The notes: generated by a model not told the origin, from the letters alone. A stretch of DNA of 64,000 nucleotides from Desulfosudis oleivorans Hxd3 (GCF_000018405.1 NC_009943.1:3289001-3353000); one strand, 5' to 3'; numbered from the stretch's first letter, positions 1 through 8,596 are shown. Translations and numbers: made by a program.

Positions 1-1322
1 GCGTGCACTTTACAACCAGCCGTTTTGCCACCTCAACTGATTGCATCACCATAAGGCCCAAGCCAAATGCCAAAATCGATGCCAGCTATGTGTTCCAGTA
101 TTTCAAGGGCAACATTCAGGTGCTTGAAAGCGGCTTTAAAGGGGCCGGTCTCAAGCATATTTCCAAGACCTATCTATCTGATATCCTAATTCCGTTTCCC
201 AAAGAAATCGACGACCAAAAGCGCATTGCCCATCTGCTCGGCAAGGTGGAAGGGCTGATCGCCCAGCGCAAACAAAATCTCCAACAACTCGACGACCTGC
301 TCAAAAGCGTCTTTCTGGAAATGTTTGGCGATCCGGTGCGGAATGAGAAAGGGTGGGAGACCGAGAGACTGGTAGAAATAGCCTCGATTGAACGTGGTCG
401 TTTTTCGCCTCGCCCAAGAAACGATCCGAAGTATTATAACGGTGTGCACCCATTCATTCAAACTGGCGACATTAACCGTTCGAATGGAAGGTTGAGGGAA
501 TATACACAAACCCTTAACGAGCTTGGCATAAAAGTGAGCAAGGAGTTCAAGGTCGGCACGATTGTAATTGCAATAGTTGGAGCAACGATTGGGGAAACAG
601 CCATCCTTGAAATACCAACATATGCGCCTGATTCAGTTATCGGCATTACCCCAAAAGGTAATAATTCGGCCGCGGAATCAATTTTTATAGAGTACATATT
701 GCGGTTTTGGAAGCCTATCCTTAGAGCGAAAGCACCCGAAGCTGCGCGGGCAAATATCAACATAGAAACATTGCGCCCGTTGCCAGTCATTAGACCACAA
801 TCCGATGATCGGATTAAGTTTTCTGTAATTTCAACAAAGATCGAAGGCATCAAATCCAGCTACCAGCAAAGCCTTGCCGAGCTGGAAAACCTCTATGGCG
901 CGCTGAGTCAAAAAGCCTTTAAGGGCGAGCTGGATTTATCACAAATTCCCTTAATCAGGGAACATACGGAAGACGTTGAAGACGCAGTCCATGTAACAGA
1001 CGACCTTGAAATTCAGGTTGGCATTGAACTGCCGGTACCATCAGACTTTACTGCACTTGCCAGCACCGAAGGCCGCAAAGAAATCATCGACCAATGGTTA
1101 GATTTCTACCTTGAGCTATCTGGCACCACACCGTTTTCCGCTCAGCAATTTATGGATATCGCACAGCAACGGTTGTTAAAATTGGTTGAAGACGAAACGC
1201 CGGACTGGGGTGTAGAAGAATATGATCAGCTTAAAGACTGGGTTTTCGAGGCATTAGAAGATGGTCGCCTGGCGCAAACCTATGACAATGACGAAAACAA
1301 AGTCCGGGTCAGCAAAAAATAA
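1..1322 (+). CDS. hsdS: Type I restriction-modification specificity subunit HsdS (5' truncated by window)
   Basis: This is the DNA-recognition subunit of a type I restriction-modification enzyme. The reading frame is open to the window edge, so the first target-recognition domain is incomplete; the GTG at position 3 is not a credible start. Counting from that codon, residues ~70-105 form the first conserved helical spacer (KRIAHLLGKVEGLIAQR), ~115-280 the second recognition domain, and ~283-312 the second spacer ending in LSQKAFKGEL. An acidic tail of ~120 residues follows, longer than in a minimal HsdS. hsdM and perhaps hsdR should lie upstream. The next gene starts 12 bp downstream, suggesting an operon. 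Confidence 0.9.
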   Translation, partial: VHFTTSRFATSTDCITIRPKPNAKIDASYVFQYFKGNIQVLESGFKGAGLKHISKTYLSDILIPFPKEIDDQKRIAHLLGKVEGLIAQRKQNLQQLDDLLKSVFLEMFGDPVRNEKGWETERLVEIASIERGRFSPRPRNDPKYYNGVHPFIQTGDINRSNGRLREYTQTLNELGIKVSKEFKVGTIVIAIVGATIGETAILEIPTYAPDSVIGITPKGNNSAAESIFIEYILRFWKPILRAKAPEAARANINIETLRPLPVIRPQSDDRIKFSVISTKIEGIKSSYQQSLAELENLYGALSQKAFKGELDLSQIPLIREHTEDVEDAVHVTDDLEIQVGIELPVPSDFTALASTEGRKEIIDQWLDFYLELSGTTPFSAQQFMDIAQQRLLKLVEDETPDWGVEEYDQLKDWVFEALEDGRLAQTYDNDENKVRVSKK

Positions 1323-1334
1323 GATTGATGTTTC

Positions 1335-3140
1335 ATGAAACTGGTACGCCTGAAAATAACGGATACTAAAGGCTTTCGTAGCCTGCAACCGGGCTTTGAG
1401 CACCACTTCCGCACGGCGTGGGAATTGGAGACCGAGTCACAGGAAGCGCAGGGCTTTGCCCCGTTTGTCTGTGCCGGCCCCAACGGCAGCGGCAAGTCGA
1501 ACCTGCTGGAAGCCCTGGTCGCAATCTTTTTTCAACTCGAAGTTTTGCGGGGTCGGCGCATTCTGCCGGAGACGTTTCTTTTCGATGAAGCGACCAATCC
1601 CAAAGGCTTTCAAGACGGTGATGGTATTCCCAATGGTTTTGAGCTGGAATATCTGATCCAGGTGCCGGACGAGTTTTGCTCTTCAGCATCCCCTGATTTT
1701 GCCCACGTTAAGATCGTCAAAAAACTCGACCAGTCCCCTAATATCAGTTGGATCAATCAGGAGTATTTTGAATTTGACGAGCTAGGAGAAATATCGGAGA
1801 GGGAGCGGGATTTTTTGCTGCCGCAGTATGTGCTGGGCTACTCCTCCGGTGAAAACGAAATTCTCAGCCTGCCCTTTTTCAAAATGCGCTTTGTCCAGTT
1901 TGACGAATACTGGCATGCGCTGAGCAATCAGCTGCCCTATTCCGGCCGGCCGGAAACCCGACTGGCGTTTCTGGACAGCGGTTTCAGCCAGGCGATCCTG
2001 CTTTGCAATCTGCTGTTTCAGGATACGGATGCATTAAAACCATTCCGCGATGATGTGGGTATAGATGCGTTAAAGGAGTTCCGCATCATTATCCGTCGCA
2101 ACATCGAGATCAAAGAAAGTCAGATCCCTGCTTTTGGCAGTCAGGATGAAAGCAAGGGCGAAACAATAGAGGAAATTGTTAAGAACCATCCAGCGCTGTC
2201 GATTAAAGAGGCCGAGACCGAGACTGAGGCAAAACGTTATCAGGTAAATCTGCTGGAGTTACTTGAAGGAGATGAACGTTCTGTCGGAATTATCCCTCGC
2301 CTGAAGCGGTGCGCAACCTGTTTCTATGTGGATGAAACCGCTGACACGCTTTATCTTGATTATTATGTCAACGAGGCGACCAAGCAGGCATTTAACGAAA
2401 ACTTTGATTTTGAGGTCAATCAATCCCCCATCGCCCTGTTTCAGGCGCTTCAGGTGCTGCTGACGCTTAACCTTTTTCCCGTCAGCGAGACGCTGAAAGC
2501 CGATCTGTACCAGTCCGACAGCCTTTATGTCGGCGAGACAGTACCGATCCTGGCTTCAGATGAGCGGATGATGCGGTTTAAAAACTTCTGGCTCAAGAAA
2601 ACCGGCGTTAAAGAGCCGGTGCTGCTCAAATCCCTTTCCGATGGTGAACATCAACTGCTACACAGCCTTGGACTCTGCCTGTTGTTCAAAAATACCAATA
2701 GCCTGTTTCTACTGGACGAACCGGAAACGCATTTTAATCCCGACTGGCGCTCAAGCTTTATAACCCGATTGCACCAGTGTTTTAAAGACGCGGACGATTC
2801 CCATGAAATGTTCATCACCACCCATACCCCGTTTTTGATCTCCGATAGCAAACCGGAAAAGGTGCTGGTTTTTAAAAAGATGGATGGTGTCGTGGAAGTT
2901 AAAAATCCGGAATATAATACGCTTGGGGCGTCCATCAATAAGATCACCATGACCACCTTTGGCAAACGCGAAACCATAAGCGGCCACGCCCAGGCGATTC
3001 TTGAGGAACTACGCAGCCGCTTTGAAGGCGGTGAGGACAAAGAGAAGCTCATTACCGAAATCAACCGGCAACTGGGTGATTCGGTGGAAAAGGTGCTGCT
3101 CATCAAGACGATTCTCGACAGCATGGAGGCACATGGCTGA
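1335..3140 (+). CDS. Restriction-system-associated AAA/ABC-type ATPase (PtuA-like)
   Basis: This is a predicted P-loop ATPase of the overcoming-lysogenization-defect/RecF-like kind found beside restriction loci. Walker A is GPNGSGKS at residues 48-55. A signature-like SLSDGEHQLL precedes the Walker B segment LFLLDEPETHFNP, and the H-loop is FITTHTPFLIS, so all nucleotide-binding elements appear intact in the 601 residues. The middle, about residues 90-420, is unlike anything I can name. The gene lies 12 bp after hsdS and its stop overlaps the start of the HNH gene by one base, so the two products are probably made together. ATPase plus HNH nuclease is the composition of Septu (PtuA/PtuB) defence. 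The assignment to defence is inference from composition and context. Confidence 0.8.
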   Translation: MKLVRLKITDTKGFRSLQPGFEHHFRTAWELETESQEAQGFAPFVCAGPNGSGKSNLLEALVAIFFQLEVLRGRRILPETFLFDEATNPKGFQDGDGIPNGFELEYLIQVPDEFCSSASPDFAHVKIVKKLDQSPNISWINQEYFEFDELGEISERERDFLLPQYVLGYSSGENEILSLPFFKMRFVQFDEYWHALSNQLPYSGRPETRLAFLDSGFSQAILLCNLLFQDTDALKPFRDDVGIDALKEFRIIIRRNIEIKESQIPAFGSQDESKGETIEEIVKNHPALSIKEAETETEAKRYQVNLLELLEGDERSVGIIPRLKRCATCFYVDETADTLYLDYYVNEATKQAFNENFDFEVNQSPIALFQALQVLLTLNLFPVSETLKADLYQSDSLYVGETVPILASDERMMRFKNFWLKKTGVKEPVLLKSLSDGEHQLLHSLGLCLLFKNTNSLFLLDEPETHFNPDWRSSFITRLHQCFKDADDSHEMFITTHTPFLISDSKPEKVLVFKKMDGVVEVKNPEYNTLGASINKITMTTFGKRETISGHAQAILEELRSRFEGGEDKEKLITEINRQLGDSVEKVLLIKTILDSMEAHG

Positions 3141-4225
3141 TGCTGTTCCCCTACACATACGTCTCCCACCAAATGGAGAAGATGCAGGAGTTCATCGACT
3201 TCATCTTTTTTGAGGTGTGGTGCCAGGCTCCGAGCGGCACGCCATTCAGTCTTGATCTGTTTGATGGCGACGCCGATCTTAAAGAGGTGATGTCTGCTTT
3301 TTGCTACGGAGACACCCACGGCGGCGACTTCTTTTATGGCCACGTCGAGCGCATTTATGGCTATTTTGCGACATTGACCCCGGAGCAGGTCGAACAGTTC
3401 AGGCAGTGGTATCAGGCCAATAACAATATCGAAAGGGTTTGCGCCAATGACCCGGCGGTGCATATTGCCCACTATGTCGATATCCGAGCCGTGCATCAGG
3501 GACTTTGTGAGCAGCTTGCTGCTTTCTTTAAAGGTCTCTATTCACAGCAATTGCTCGATCTTGCAGCTCTCCGGGAGAAGATTGGCGACATCGATGATCA
3601 TTATTATAATTTCATGCAGTCCAATATCGTGGGCAAATGTCCCTTTTGTGGTATCGGAGATATCAAAGGCATTCACCACACCAAACGGGATGCCTATGAT
3701 CATTATCTTCCCAAAGCACTCTATCCCTTCAACTCGATCAACTTTCGCAATCTTGTCCCGGCCTGCCACGAGTGCAACAGCACCTATAAACTCAGCAAAG
3801 ACCCTACATTTACACCCAAAGACCCGGCAGGGACAATACATAGGCGGAAGGCCTTTTACCCCTATGCCAACCTTGACCACAACATCGAAGTGACGATTGA
3901 TCTTGGCATGCCGGATGTCGACCATCTTACACCCGGAGACATTCAACTTACCTTCGGGCCGGCTGAGTTAAACGAGGAAATCGAAACATGGAAGGATGTG
4001 TACGGTATCGAGGAACGCTACAAAGCCAAATGTTGCAGTGAGAGTGACGGAAAATATTGGCTGACCCAGGTGCTCGATGAATGGCAGGAGGAGGGTCGCT
4101 CGCCGGATGATTTTATGAATACACTTACCAGACTGACGGCAAAAAAACCTTTTGCTGATGCCAATTTTCTTAAAAAGGCGTTTCTTGAGGGATGCGACCG
4201 TGTCGGTCTCTTCAAGGCATTATAA
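3140..4225 (+). CDS. HNH endonuclease domain protein (PtuB-like partner of the ATPase)
   Basis: A 361-residue protein with a zinc-type HNH nuclease core near residues 170-220. Visible elements are CPFC, then the DHYLPK segment, then NLVPACHECN and a following lysine, i.e. two CxxC-type zinc pairs around the HNH residues. The ~165-residue N-terminal half and the C-terminal ~140 residues are not recognisable. The ATG overlaps the ATPase stop (TGATG), implying translational coupling. Together with the ATPase it resembles a Septu-type effector pair that cuts nucleic acid. A structural role within the restriction complex is an alternative. It is the last plus-strand gene before the convergent RNase HI gene. 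Confidence 0.75.
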   Translation: MLFPYTYVSHQMEKMQEFIDFIFFEVWCQAPSGTPFSLDLFDGDADLKEVMSAFCYGDTHGGDFFYGHVERIYGYFATLTPEQVEQFRQWYQANNNIERVCANDPAVHIAHYVDIRAVHQGLCEQLAAFFKGLYSQQLLDLAALREKIGDIDDHYYNFMQSNIVGKCPFCGIGDIKGIHHTKRDAYDHYLPKALYPFNSINFRNLVPACHECNSTYKLSKDPTFTPKDPAGTIHRRKAFYPYANLDHNIEVTIDLGMPDVDHLTPGDIQLTFGPAELNEEIETWKDVYGIEERYKAKCCSESDGKYWLTQVLDEWQEEGRSPDDFMNTLTRLTAKKPFADANFLKKAFLEGCDRVGLFKAL

Positions 4226-4266
4226 ATTAATGATGTGGGGGGCACAGAATTTTTTTGACGACGTTA

Positions 4267-4316
4267 CACCGTATCAAACTCAATACATTATTGTACATAT
4301 CTATTGAGTTTCAGCC
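4267..4316. repeat. Hairpin repeat, copy A (related copy at 8491-8537)
   Basis: The sequence contains a perfect 10-bp inverted repeat, AAACTCAATA at 4276-4285 and TATTGAGTTT at 4302-4311, with a 16-nt loop. It lies in the convergent gap between the HNH gene and rnhA, where a bidirectional terminator would be expected, but it has no T-run. By hand alignment it shares accgt, aaactcaa, acatt, tctattgagtt and cagcct blocks, in the same order and orientation, with a second copy 4.2 kb away. Confidence 0.6.
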
Positions 4317-4338
4317 TAATATATGGCCGGCTTTCGTC

Positions 4339-5010
4339 TTATTCTCGTTCATCATACCCCTTGTCGTGCGATAATCTTTTTTGTCTTGCTGCGGAATTGG
4401 CAAGCTGATCTGCTTTTATGTTCAAAGGGTCTGTGGCATGACCCTTCACCCAACGAAATTCCACGTCAACTTTTGACCGTAACCTTAAAAACTTTTTCCA
4501 TAAATCAGAATTCACTCTCGTTCCATTTGTTACAGCCCATTTATTTTCTTTCCAACCTAGAACCCATCCTTTATTAATACTGTCAACTACGTATTTAGAA
4601 TCGGAATATATCACGATTGGTCTTTCATCATCGTCTTGAAGTTCTCGAAGGGCAACAATTACAGCCATAAGCTCCATTCTATTGTTGGTGGTTAACTTAT
4701 ACCCACCACTTATTTCCTTCCCGCCTTTTATAACAACACCATACCCACCTGGGCCAGGATTCCCTATAGCGGAACCATCCGTGTATACAATGATGGCATT
4801 TTTAGGAACAGGAGGTTCGCTTGTTTGGATAGCTTTTTTTATTTTTGACGCGGTTTTGTACGTTGGATTTCTTATGAACTCTTCAGCCTCTTGCCGGCTT
4901 TGAAATTTTTTATACATTGCGCCGGCAAAACCCTTTACCTGTTTCTCTGCATCCGACCAGTTTTTGTAAATGCCTGGGTTACGGCCTCTCGCTACCGCAT
5001 AATAGTCCAC
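4339..5010 (-). CDS. rnhA: Ribonuclease HI with N-terminal hybrid-binding (viroplasmin-like) domain
   Basis: It cleaves RNA in RNA-DNA hybrids. Residues 1-50 form the eukaryotic-RNase-H1/caulimovirus-type hybrid-binding domain (YYAVARGRNPGIY, then MYKKFQSRQEAEEFI). The RNase H fold follows with all catalytic positions visible: D in YTDGSAIG, E in NNRMELMA, D in YSDSKYV, and H and D in WVKGHATDP and IKADQLA. The start is GTG at 5010, preceded by GGGGA about nine bases upstream; no in-frame ATG fits the domain. It is the last gene of the minus-strand cassette-like block. A second housekeeping RNase H probably exists elsewhere. Confidence 0.9.
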   Translation of the reverse strand: MDYYAVARGRNPGIYKNWSDAEKQVKGFAGAMYKKFQSRQEAEEFIRNPTYKTASKIKKAIQTSEPPVPKNAIIVYTDGSAIGNPGPGGYGVVIKGGKEISGGYKLTTNNRMELMAVIVALRELQDDDERPIVIYSDSKYVVDSINKGWVLGWKENKWAVTNGTRVNSDLWKKFLRLRSKVDVEFRWVKGHATDPLNIKADQLANSAARQKRLSHDKGYDERE

Positions 5011-5062
5011 TTTTATTTCCCCTTATTCTATTACCGGACAACTGACACTGCCCTTGAAACAA

Positions 5063-5638
5063 TCAGACCCTGTTGCAGTCAGAATTAAACGATTCGCTAC
5101 TCATGAGTTCACGTGCATAATTTCGTATATGCGAATCGTGGTGCTGACAAAGAAGACAGAGAATAGTCCGTGAGGCGTCGGAAAACTTTGCAAAGAGAGA
5201 GACAAGTCGGGTTGCATAAAGTATTAGGTTCGTATTTGGCTGAGCATAAAGATAGGGCCAAACAAGAATTTCTGAAGAACTCGCTGCTTCATTATAATTA
5301 AAAAGAGCTCCAAGGCATATCCTTATCCACGGCTCAACACCGTCTGTTATCTCCATTGTACAGCCAACCTCTAAAACTGCTTCCAGCAAAGGAATAGCAT
5401 CAGATGGATATGATTGAGTTGTGGAAAGCGCTTCTGCAGCGAGTATACGTATAGAACCATCATCATCATAAATTAAGTCTCGAAGTTTTGCCCGGGCCAA
5501 ATCAGACCGTTGGCTTTCTTCTCTTAAACAAACCATGCCCTTTGCCCTTATGTCATAATCGGACTTGTTTAAGGAACTCATGGCTTGGAAAAGCAACTGC
5601 CGGTGAATTACTTTTTGATTTTCCCTGGAAGTGTCCAT
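5063..5638 (-). CDS. HEAT-like repeat protein of unknown function
   Basis: A 191-residue soluble protein with alternating helix-pair patterns typical of HEAT or PBS-lyase-like repeats, for example AKLRDLIYDDDGSIRILAAEAL (read as two helices) and a later HIRNYARELM stretch. No catalytic motif is seen. It may be a scaffold or protein-interaction module. A GCGGGGA precedes the ATG closely. It sits in a run of minus-strand orphan genes separated by attC-like sequence, so it is most simply read as an integron-type cassette gene. Only ~50 bp separates it from rnhA. Confidence 0.6.
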   Translation of the reverse strand: MDTSRENQKVIHRQLLFQAMSSLNKSDYDIRAKGMVCLREESQRSDLARAKLRDLIYDDDGSIRILAAEALSTTQSYPSDAIPLLEAVLEVGCTMEITDGVEPWIRICLGALFNYNEAASSSEILVWPYLYAQPNTNLILYATRLVSLFAKFSDASRTILCLLCQHHDSHIRNYARELMSSESFNSDCNRV

Positions 5639-5784
5639 TTCCCCGCAAACATGCTAGTGGCTGGTGCAGCCGCCTCCCTGCCCCATAATTTTGAATTTTC
5701 GCCGTGGATGATACCTTCTTTCTAAGCTCCCGAGTTCCAGGTAGCCCAGCCACACCCCTGCCTGAAAAAAGATATTTACATATA

Positions 5785-5865
5785 GCGCTTAACCCGGCGT
5801 ATCGGGCTTGTTCAACCACCGGATAAGATCGTGGCTACGCACGATCTAGCCTTGTTCGTTAGCGC
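5785..5865 (-). repeat. attC-like recombination site (weaker)
   Basis: Read on the minus strand, GCGCTAAC immediately follows the stop of the gene at 5871 and is matched 80 bp away by GTTAAGCGC, which contains a perfect GTTRRRY core (GTTAAGC). Inner complementary blocks (GGC..ATCG against CGATA.GCC) could form the L-type arms. A separate 8-bp hairpin (AGATCGTG/CACGATCT) sits in the middle. Arm pairing is poorer than in the site at 6895-7020. Confidence 0.45.
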
Positions 5866-5870
5866 TTTTT

Positions 5871-6128
5871 TCATTTCATTTTGACGTATCCGGGAATTCT
5901 CCAGATACCATGTCTGACATTTAATCTATTGCCAAGTTCAAGGTATGATGAATTTTCGTATTCTTCTTTTGTTTTAAATAGAACATACCCATTTGGATCG
6001 CAAAGGGCGGCTGGAAACTTATCTACTGGCATGAAAAATGTTCCGTCTTTATGATAACGAACCTGAGTAGCAGGGATATTCCATACTCGTTTTAAATTAT
6101 CGCCACTGTTGGTTTTATATCCGCCCAT
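5871..6128 (-). CDS. Small orphan protein (cassette-like)
   Basis: About 85 residues, not recognised. It is rich in aromatic and charged residues (segments FFMPVDKFPAAL, DPNGYVLFKTKEEYE, HGIWRIPGYVK) and has no signal peptide or membrane segment, so a small cytosolic globular fold is likely. I start it at the second of two close ATGs (6128) because GGAG lies eight bases before that one and only two before the first. It begins ~25 bp after a GTTAGCG core-like heptamer and ends just before an attC-like site, which is the geometry of a cassette gene. Confidence 0.55.
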   Translation of the reverse strand: MGGYKTNSGDNLKRVWNIPATQVRYHKDGTFFMPVDKFPAALCDPNGYVLFKTKEEYENSSYLELGNRLNVRHGIWRIPGYVKMK

Positions 6129-6142
6129 AAGCATTTCTCCAT

Positions 6143-6883
6143 TTATATTTTACCGCTAACGTGGAGTTGAGTGGCGCGAATTAACTCCCAATGCTTGATT
6201 TGCCCCGACCAGTTTTTTTGTACGGACTCAACAATAGCACCATGTAAGGGCTGATGCTTTGGTTGAAGAGCCAGAAGAAAAACAACATGAGGCGTTGAAA
6301 ACGCTTCAACAAAAGAACCATTGGTTGCTTCTTTTAGGGTTTCGAGCATACGCTGAATAAAGTTGACTCTTTTTTCTCTAATGAAATGTTGATATGTCAG
6401 CAACGATTTTTCAGATTGCCAAAGAGACTCAACCTCACGCCAGAATAAAAATTTAGATGAGTTTTTGCGGCCATACGGCTTTGATTTAATTTCAAGCCCG
6501 TTGTCTGGATCAAGGAACACAAAATCACAGTCTTTCGAGTTTTGAAGAAGTTCAACAAACCAGGTGTCACGATCTAATGCTAGATCAGGTACGAGCTTTG
6601 AATAGTATTCCGTATTTTTGAGGAGGTTTGTCTCCTCGATATACTTTACCTTTCTTTCGCTATGGGTGCTCAATATTTGACTTAGGTGAGAATAAAGCTC
6701 TGGGTCATATTTTGACCATTGTTGCGGCTCGGAAAGATACTTCGTGAATTTACCATTGGTACTACCATCGTCAAGCGTTAGCATCCAAGCTACCAAAGTT
6801 CGAAGGTTGGAAACAGAAGATATAGCCCGGAGTAGGCCATATTTTCTGTAATCGTTTATGTCTCCGAAGTATTGGTTTTTCAT
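6143..6883 (-). CDS. Conserved hypothetical protein with DPDNGL motif (cassette gene)
   Basis: A 246-residue protein of a family I know only as hypothetical. It begins with the distinctive YFGDINDYRKYGLLR, and has a central strand-like FVFLDPDNGLEI followed by KFLFWREVESLW. A hydrophobic strand ending in an acidic DPDNG loop recalls Rossmann-type methyltransferases or nucleases, but no SAM-binding glycine motif is evident. The ATG lies only 11 bp after the GTTGGGC core of the attC site at 6895-7020, with no canonical ribosome site, as is common for integron cassette genes. Confidence 0.65.
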   Translation of the reverse strand: MKNQYFGDINDYRKYGLLRAISSVSNLRTLVAWMLTLDDGSTNGKFTKYLSEPQQWSKYDPELYSHLSQILSTHSERKVKYIEETNLLKNTEYYSKLVPDLALDRDTWFVELLQNSKDCDFVFLDPDNGLEIKSKPYGRKNSSKFLFWREVESLWQSEKSLLTYQHFIREKRVNFIQRMLETLKEATNGSFVEAFSTPHVVFLLALQPKHQPLHGAIVESVQKNWSGQIKHWELIRATQLHVSGKI

Positions 6884-6894
6884 AATTTTATGAC

Positions 6895-7020
6895 GCCCAA
6901 CGCAAAGTTCACTGGTTGCAGGGGTTTCCCAGAAACTTTGTTTGTATTCATAATTTTGTTAAGCCAAAGATTTTCAAAGCGACTCACCCCCCTGCAATCC
7001 AGTGAAACACCATGTTATAC
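6895..7020 (-). repeat. attC site of an integron cassette
   Basis: A 126-bp imperfect palindrome with all the hallmarks. The outer core on the minus strand is GTTGGGC (6901-6895), a perfect GTTRRRY, and the opposite core is GTATAAC (7020-7014). The arms TTCACTGG and TTGCAGGGG at 6908-6924 pair with CCCCTGCAA and CCAGTGAA at 6989-7006. That gives a 17-bp stem interrupted by one unpaired base (T6998, an A on the minus strand), the extrahelical base used for strand choice by IntI. The stop codon of the upstream cassette gene overlaps the inner core. Confidence 0.85.
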
Positions 7021-7989
7021 TTTTTTCGTGTATTCTTCATCTACTTCCTTAGCAACCTCAACAAAATGCACGTGCTTTTCACGGATGTAAAAAAGGTATA
7101 TTCTCGCATCTCTCTCGGTCATATTTTCATTCTCTTCGGTTAGAAATGATTTTAGAATTGTGATTGCATGTTTATACTGTTCTAAATCATGTTCTATATA
7201 ATCATTTAACTCATTTCTTTCTTTAAGAGCATTTTCAAACTCCAAATAAGTCTTTTCTACTGATTCCAACATTTTTAAACCGAAAGAACGATGGTGAGGG
7301 GTAGAAGTAGAATAAATTCCCTCAGCAATTTTGGAAAACTGATACCCTATAGAAGAATGAAATATGTCTACGATAAGTTTGTTTTTATACTTTTCTCGAT
7401 GCATTTTATCGGCCTCAATCAATTTGGTAGATATAAGTTTGTAGCTTTTTTCAATTTCATTAACTTGGGCAGTGAAAATGGAAAGTAAATCAACATCTAT
7501 GAATTCATCTCTATCGCCTTTTGAAGACCTTAAAAGAGTGAAACCAAATTTTGACAATGTAATTCTTGAGATATAATTGTAAAAAACTGTTCCACGAACT
7601 CTATTTTTTGTTGGATGGCCTATTGAAGCATTTCTTATCGCGCGAACCTTTTTGAGTTGGTCATTGATTTTAAAATCAACTTCAAATGCCTCTGAAAGAT
7701 GTTTTACAGCCTCTTGCTGGATAAAAAGGGATTGTAATAGCCCATATGTGTAAATATATTTCAAGCCATCGTTTTCAGGGTAGTCCGACACCAAATATTC
7801 CTCTATTGAAAGAGTAGTGTCTCCGGTGGTGTCCAAAGAGCTGCATATTTGATTCCAAATATCCAGATTCTGCAATAAATCGGTTTGATATCTCGTGGTA
7901 TTAATATATTTCCGAACAGATTCTTCTTCGGCCGATATCCGATGCAAAGTTGAAATTATGGATTCAATTTTTTGATTTTGGTCTTTCAA
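7015..7989 (-). CDS. Orphan protein with HEPN-type Rx5H motif (cassette gene)
   Basis: A 324-residue, strongly helical, AT-rich gene product that I do not recognise as a named family. Around residue 140 it has RAIRNASIGHP, which fits the HEPN ribonuclease signature R-N-x4-H (polar residue right after the Arg), inside a long helix, as in HEPN folds. The remaining sequence is mostly coiled-coil-like helices. HEPN proteins often act as RNases in toxin or defence systems, but one motif is not proof. It is the first gene behind a good promoter (8053-8081) and its stop lies inside the attC core. Confidence 0.6.
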   Translation of the reverse strand: MKDQNQKIESIISTLHRISAEEESVRKYINTTRYQTDLLQNLDIWNQICSSLDTTGDTTLSIEEYLVSDYPENDGLKYIYTYGLLQSLFIQQEAVKHLSEAFEVDFKINDQLKKVRAIRNASIGHPTKNRVRGTVFYNYISRITLSKFGFTLLRSSKGDRDEFIDVDLLSIFTAQVNEIEKSYKLISTKLIEADKMHREKYKNKLIVDIFHSSIGYQFSKIAEGIYSTSTPHHRSFGLKMLESVEKTYLEFENALKERNELNDYIEHDLEQYKHAITILKSFLTEENENMTERDARIYLFYIREKHVHFVEVAKEVDEEYTKKV

Positions 7990-8052
7990 TTGGATATTTC
8001 CAATTCAAAGTATAATATTAATTGGCTGCTGTATTTCCCCCAGTCTCAGCCC

Positions 8053-8081
8053 ATTATTGAGATATGGTCACCCGCTGTCAA
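8053..8081 (-). promoter_or_regulatory. Sigma-70-type promoter for the cassette block
   Basis: On the minus strand there is TTGACA (8081-8076), a 17-base spacer and AATAAT (8058-8053), a near-consensus pair 64 bp upstream of the HEPN-motif gene. It can drive all five minus-strand genes down to rnhA, a role like that of the Pc promoter of integrons. Confidence 0.65.
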
Positions 8082-8490
8082 CAATAAATTATTCTTTTAT
8101 CATAATTCGTTATAAAAAATTGGCTTGAGGCTGCTGCTGCATTTTGTTGTGTATTTAAACATTATCCCAATTAAAGAGAAAAAATTATCAACAGCCTTAT
8201 GACCCTTATTTTTTCGACCCCGCCTGCTCAAACGCAACAACTTTCAACTGAATTTCTCCGATGATGCCACCTTTATCCTGTCTGACCATCGGCCGATATG
8301 GATGCAGTTGAAAATGTGGTGACTTGGGTTAAAAGATTTGGGACACACAATCACGAATGCCCGGCATGGGCATATTGTACATATTCTGCATTTTGTTCCG
8401 ATTTTTCCTTCCCCTTAACGCTCAATTTAATACAACATAATTTAATTGTAAAGAAGATGCAAAGGATGCAGGGCCTTTGTGCTATTGGAA

Positions 8491-8537
8491 ATACCGTCCA
8501 AACTCAAAACATTTCTATTGAGTTGCATCTAACAGCC
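8491..8537. repeat. Hairpin repeat, copy B
   Basis: Related to the element at 4267-4316: accgt, aaactcaa, acatt, tctattgagtt and cagcct blocks occur in the same order, with a shorter loop. ACTCAA and TTGAGT form a 6-bp stem. It contains ATCTAAC, which fits the RYYYAAC core of attC sites, but no matching partner core was found. The two copies bracket the cassette-like block as direct repeats. Confidence 0.5.
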
Positions 8538-8596
8538 TGTCAAATATGTGACCAACTCCACTGATATTATTTTTGATAATATTTTATTAAAACAAC

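Noticed and set aside
5011-5075. Third attC site between the HEAT-like gene and rnhA
   Set aside because: A stem CTGAC.TGC/GCA.GTCAG and GTTGTCC exist, but the cores do not match the consensus and do not pair with each other.
5553-5819. 88-residue minus-strand frame
   Set aside because: Overlaps the HEAT-like gene start and an attC-like site in another frame; probably chance.
8298-8564. 88-residue open frame
   Set aside because: No ribosome site, no recognisable domain, and it overlaps the hairpin repeat.
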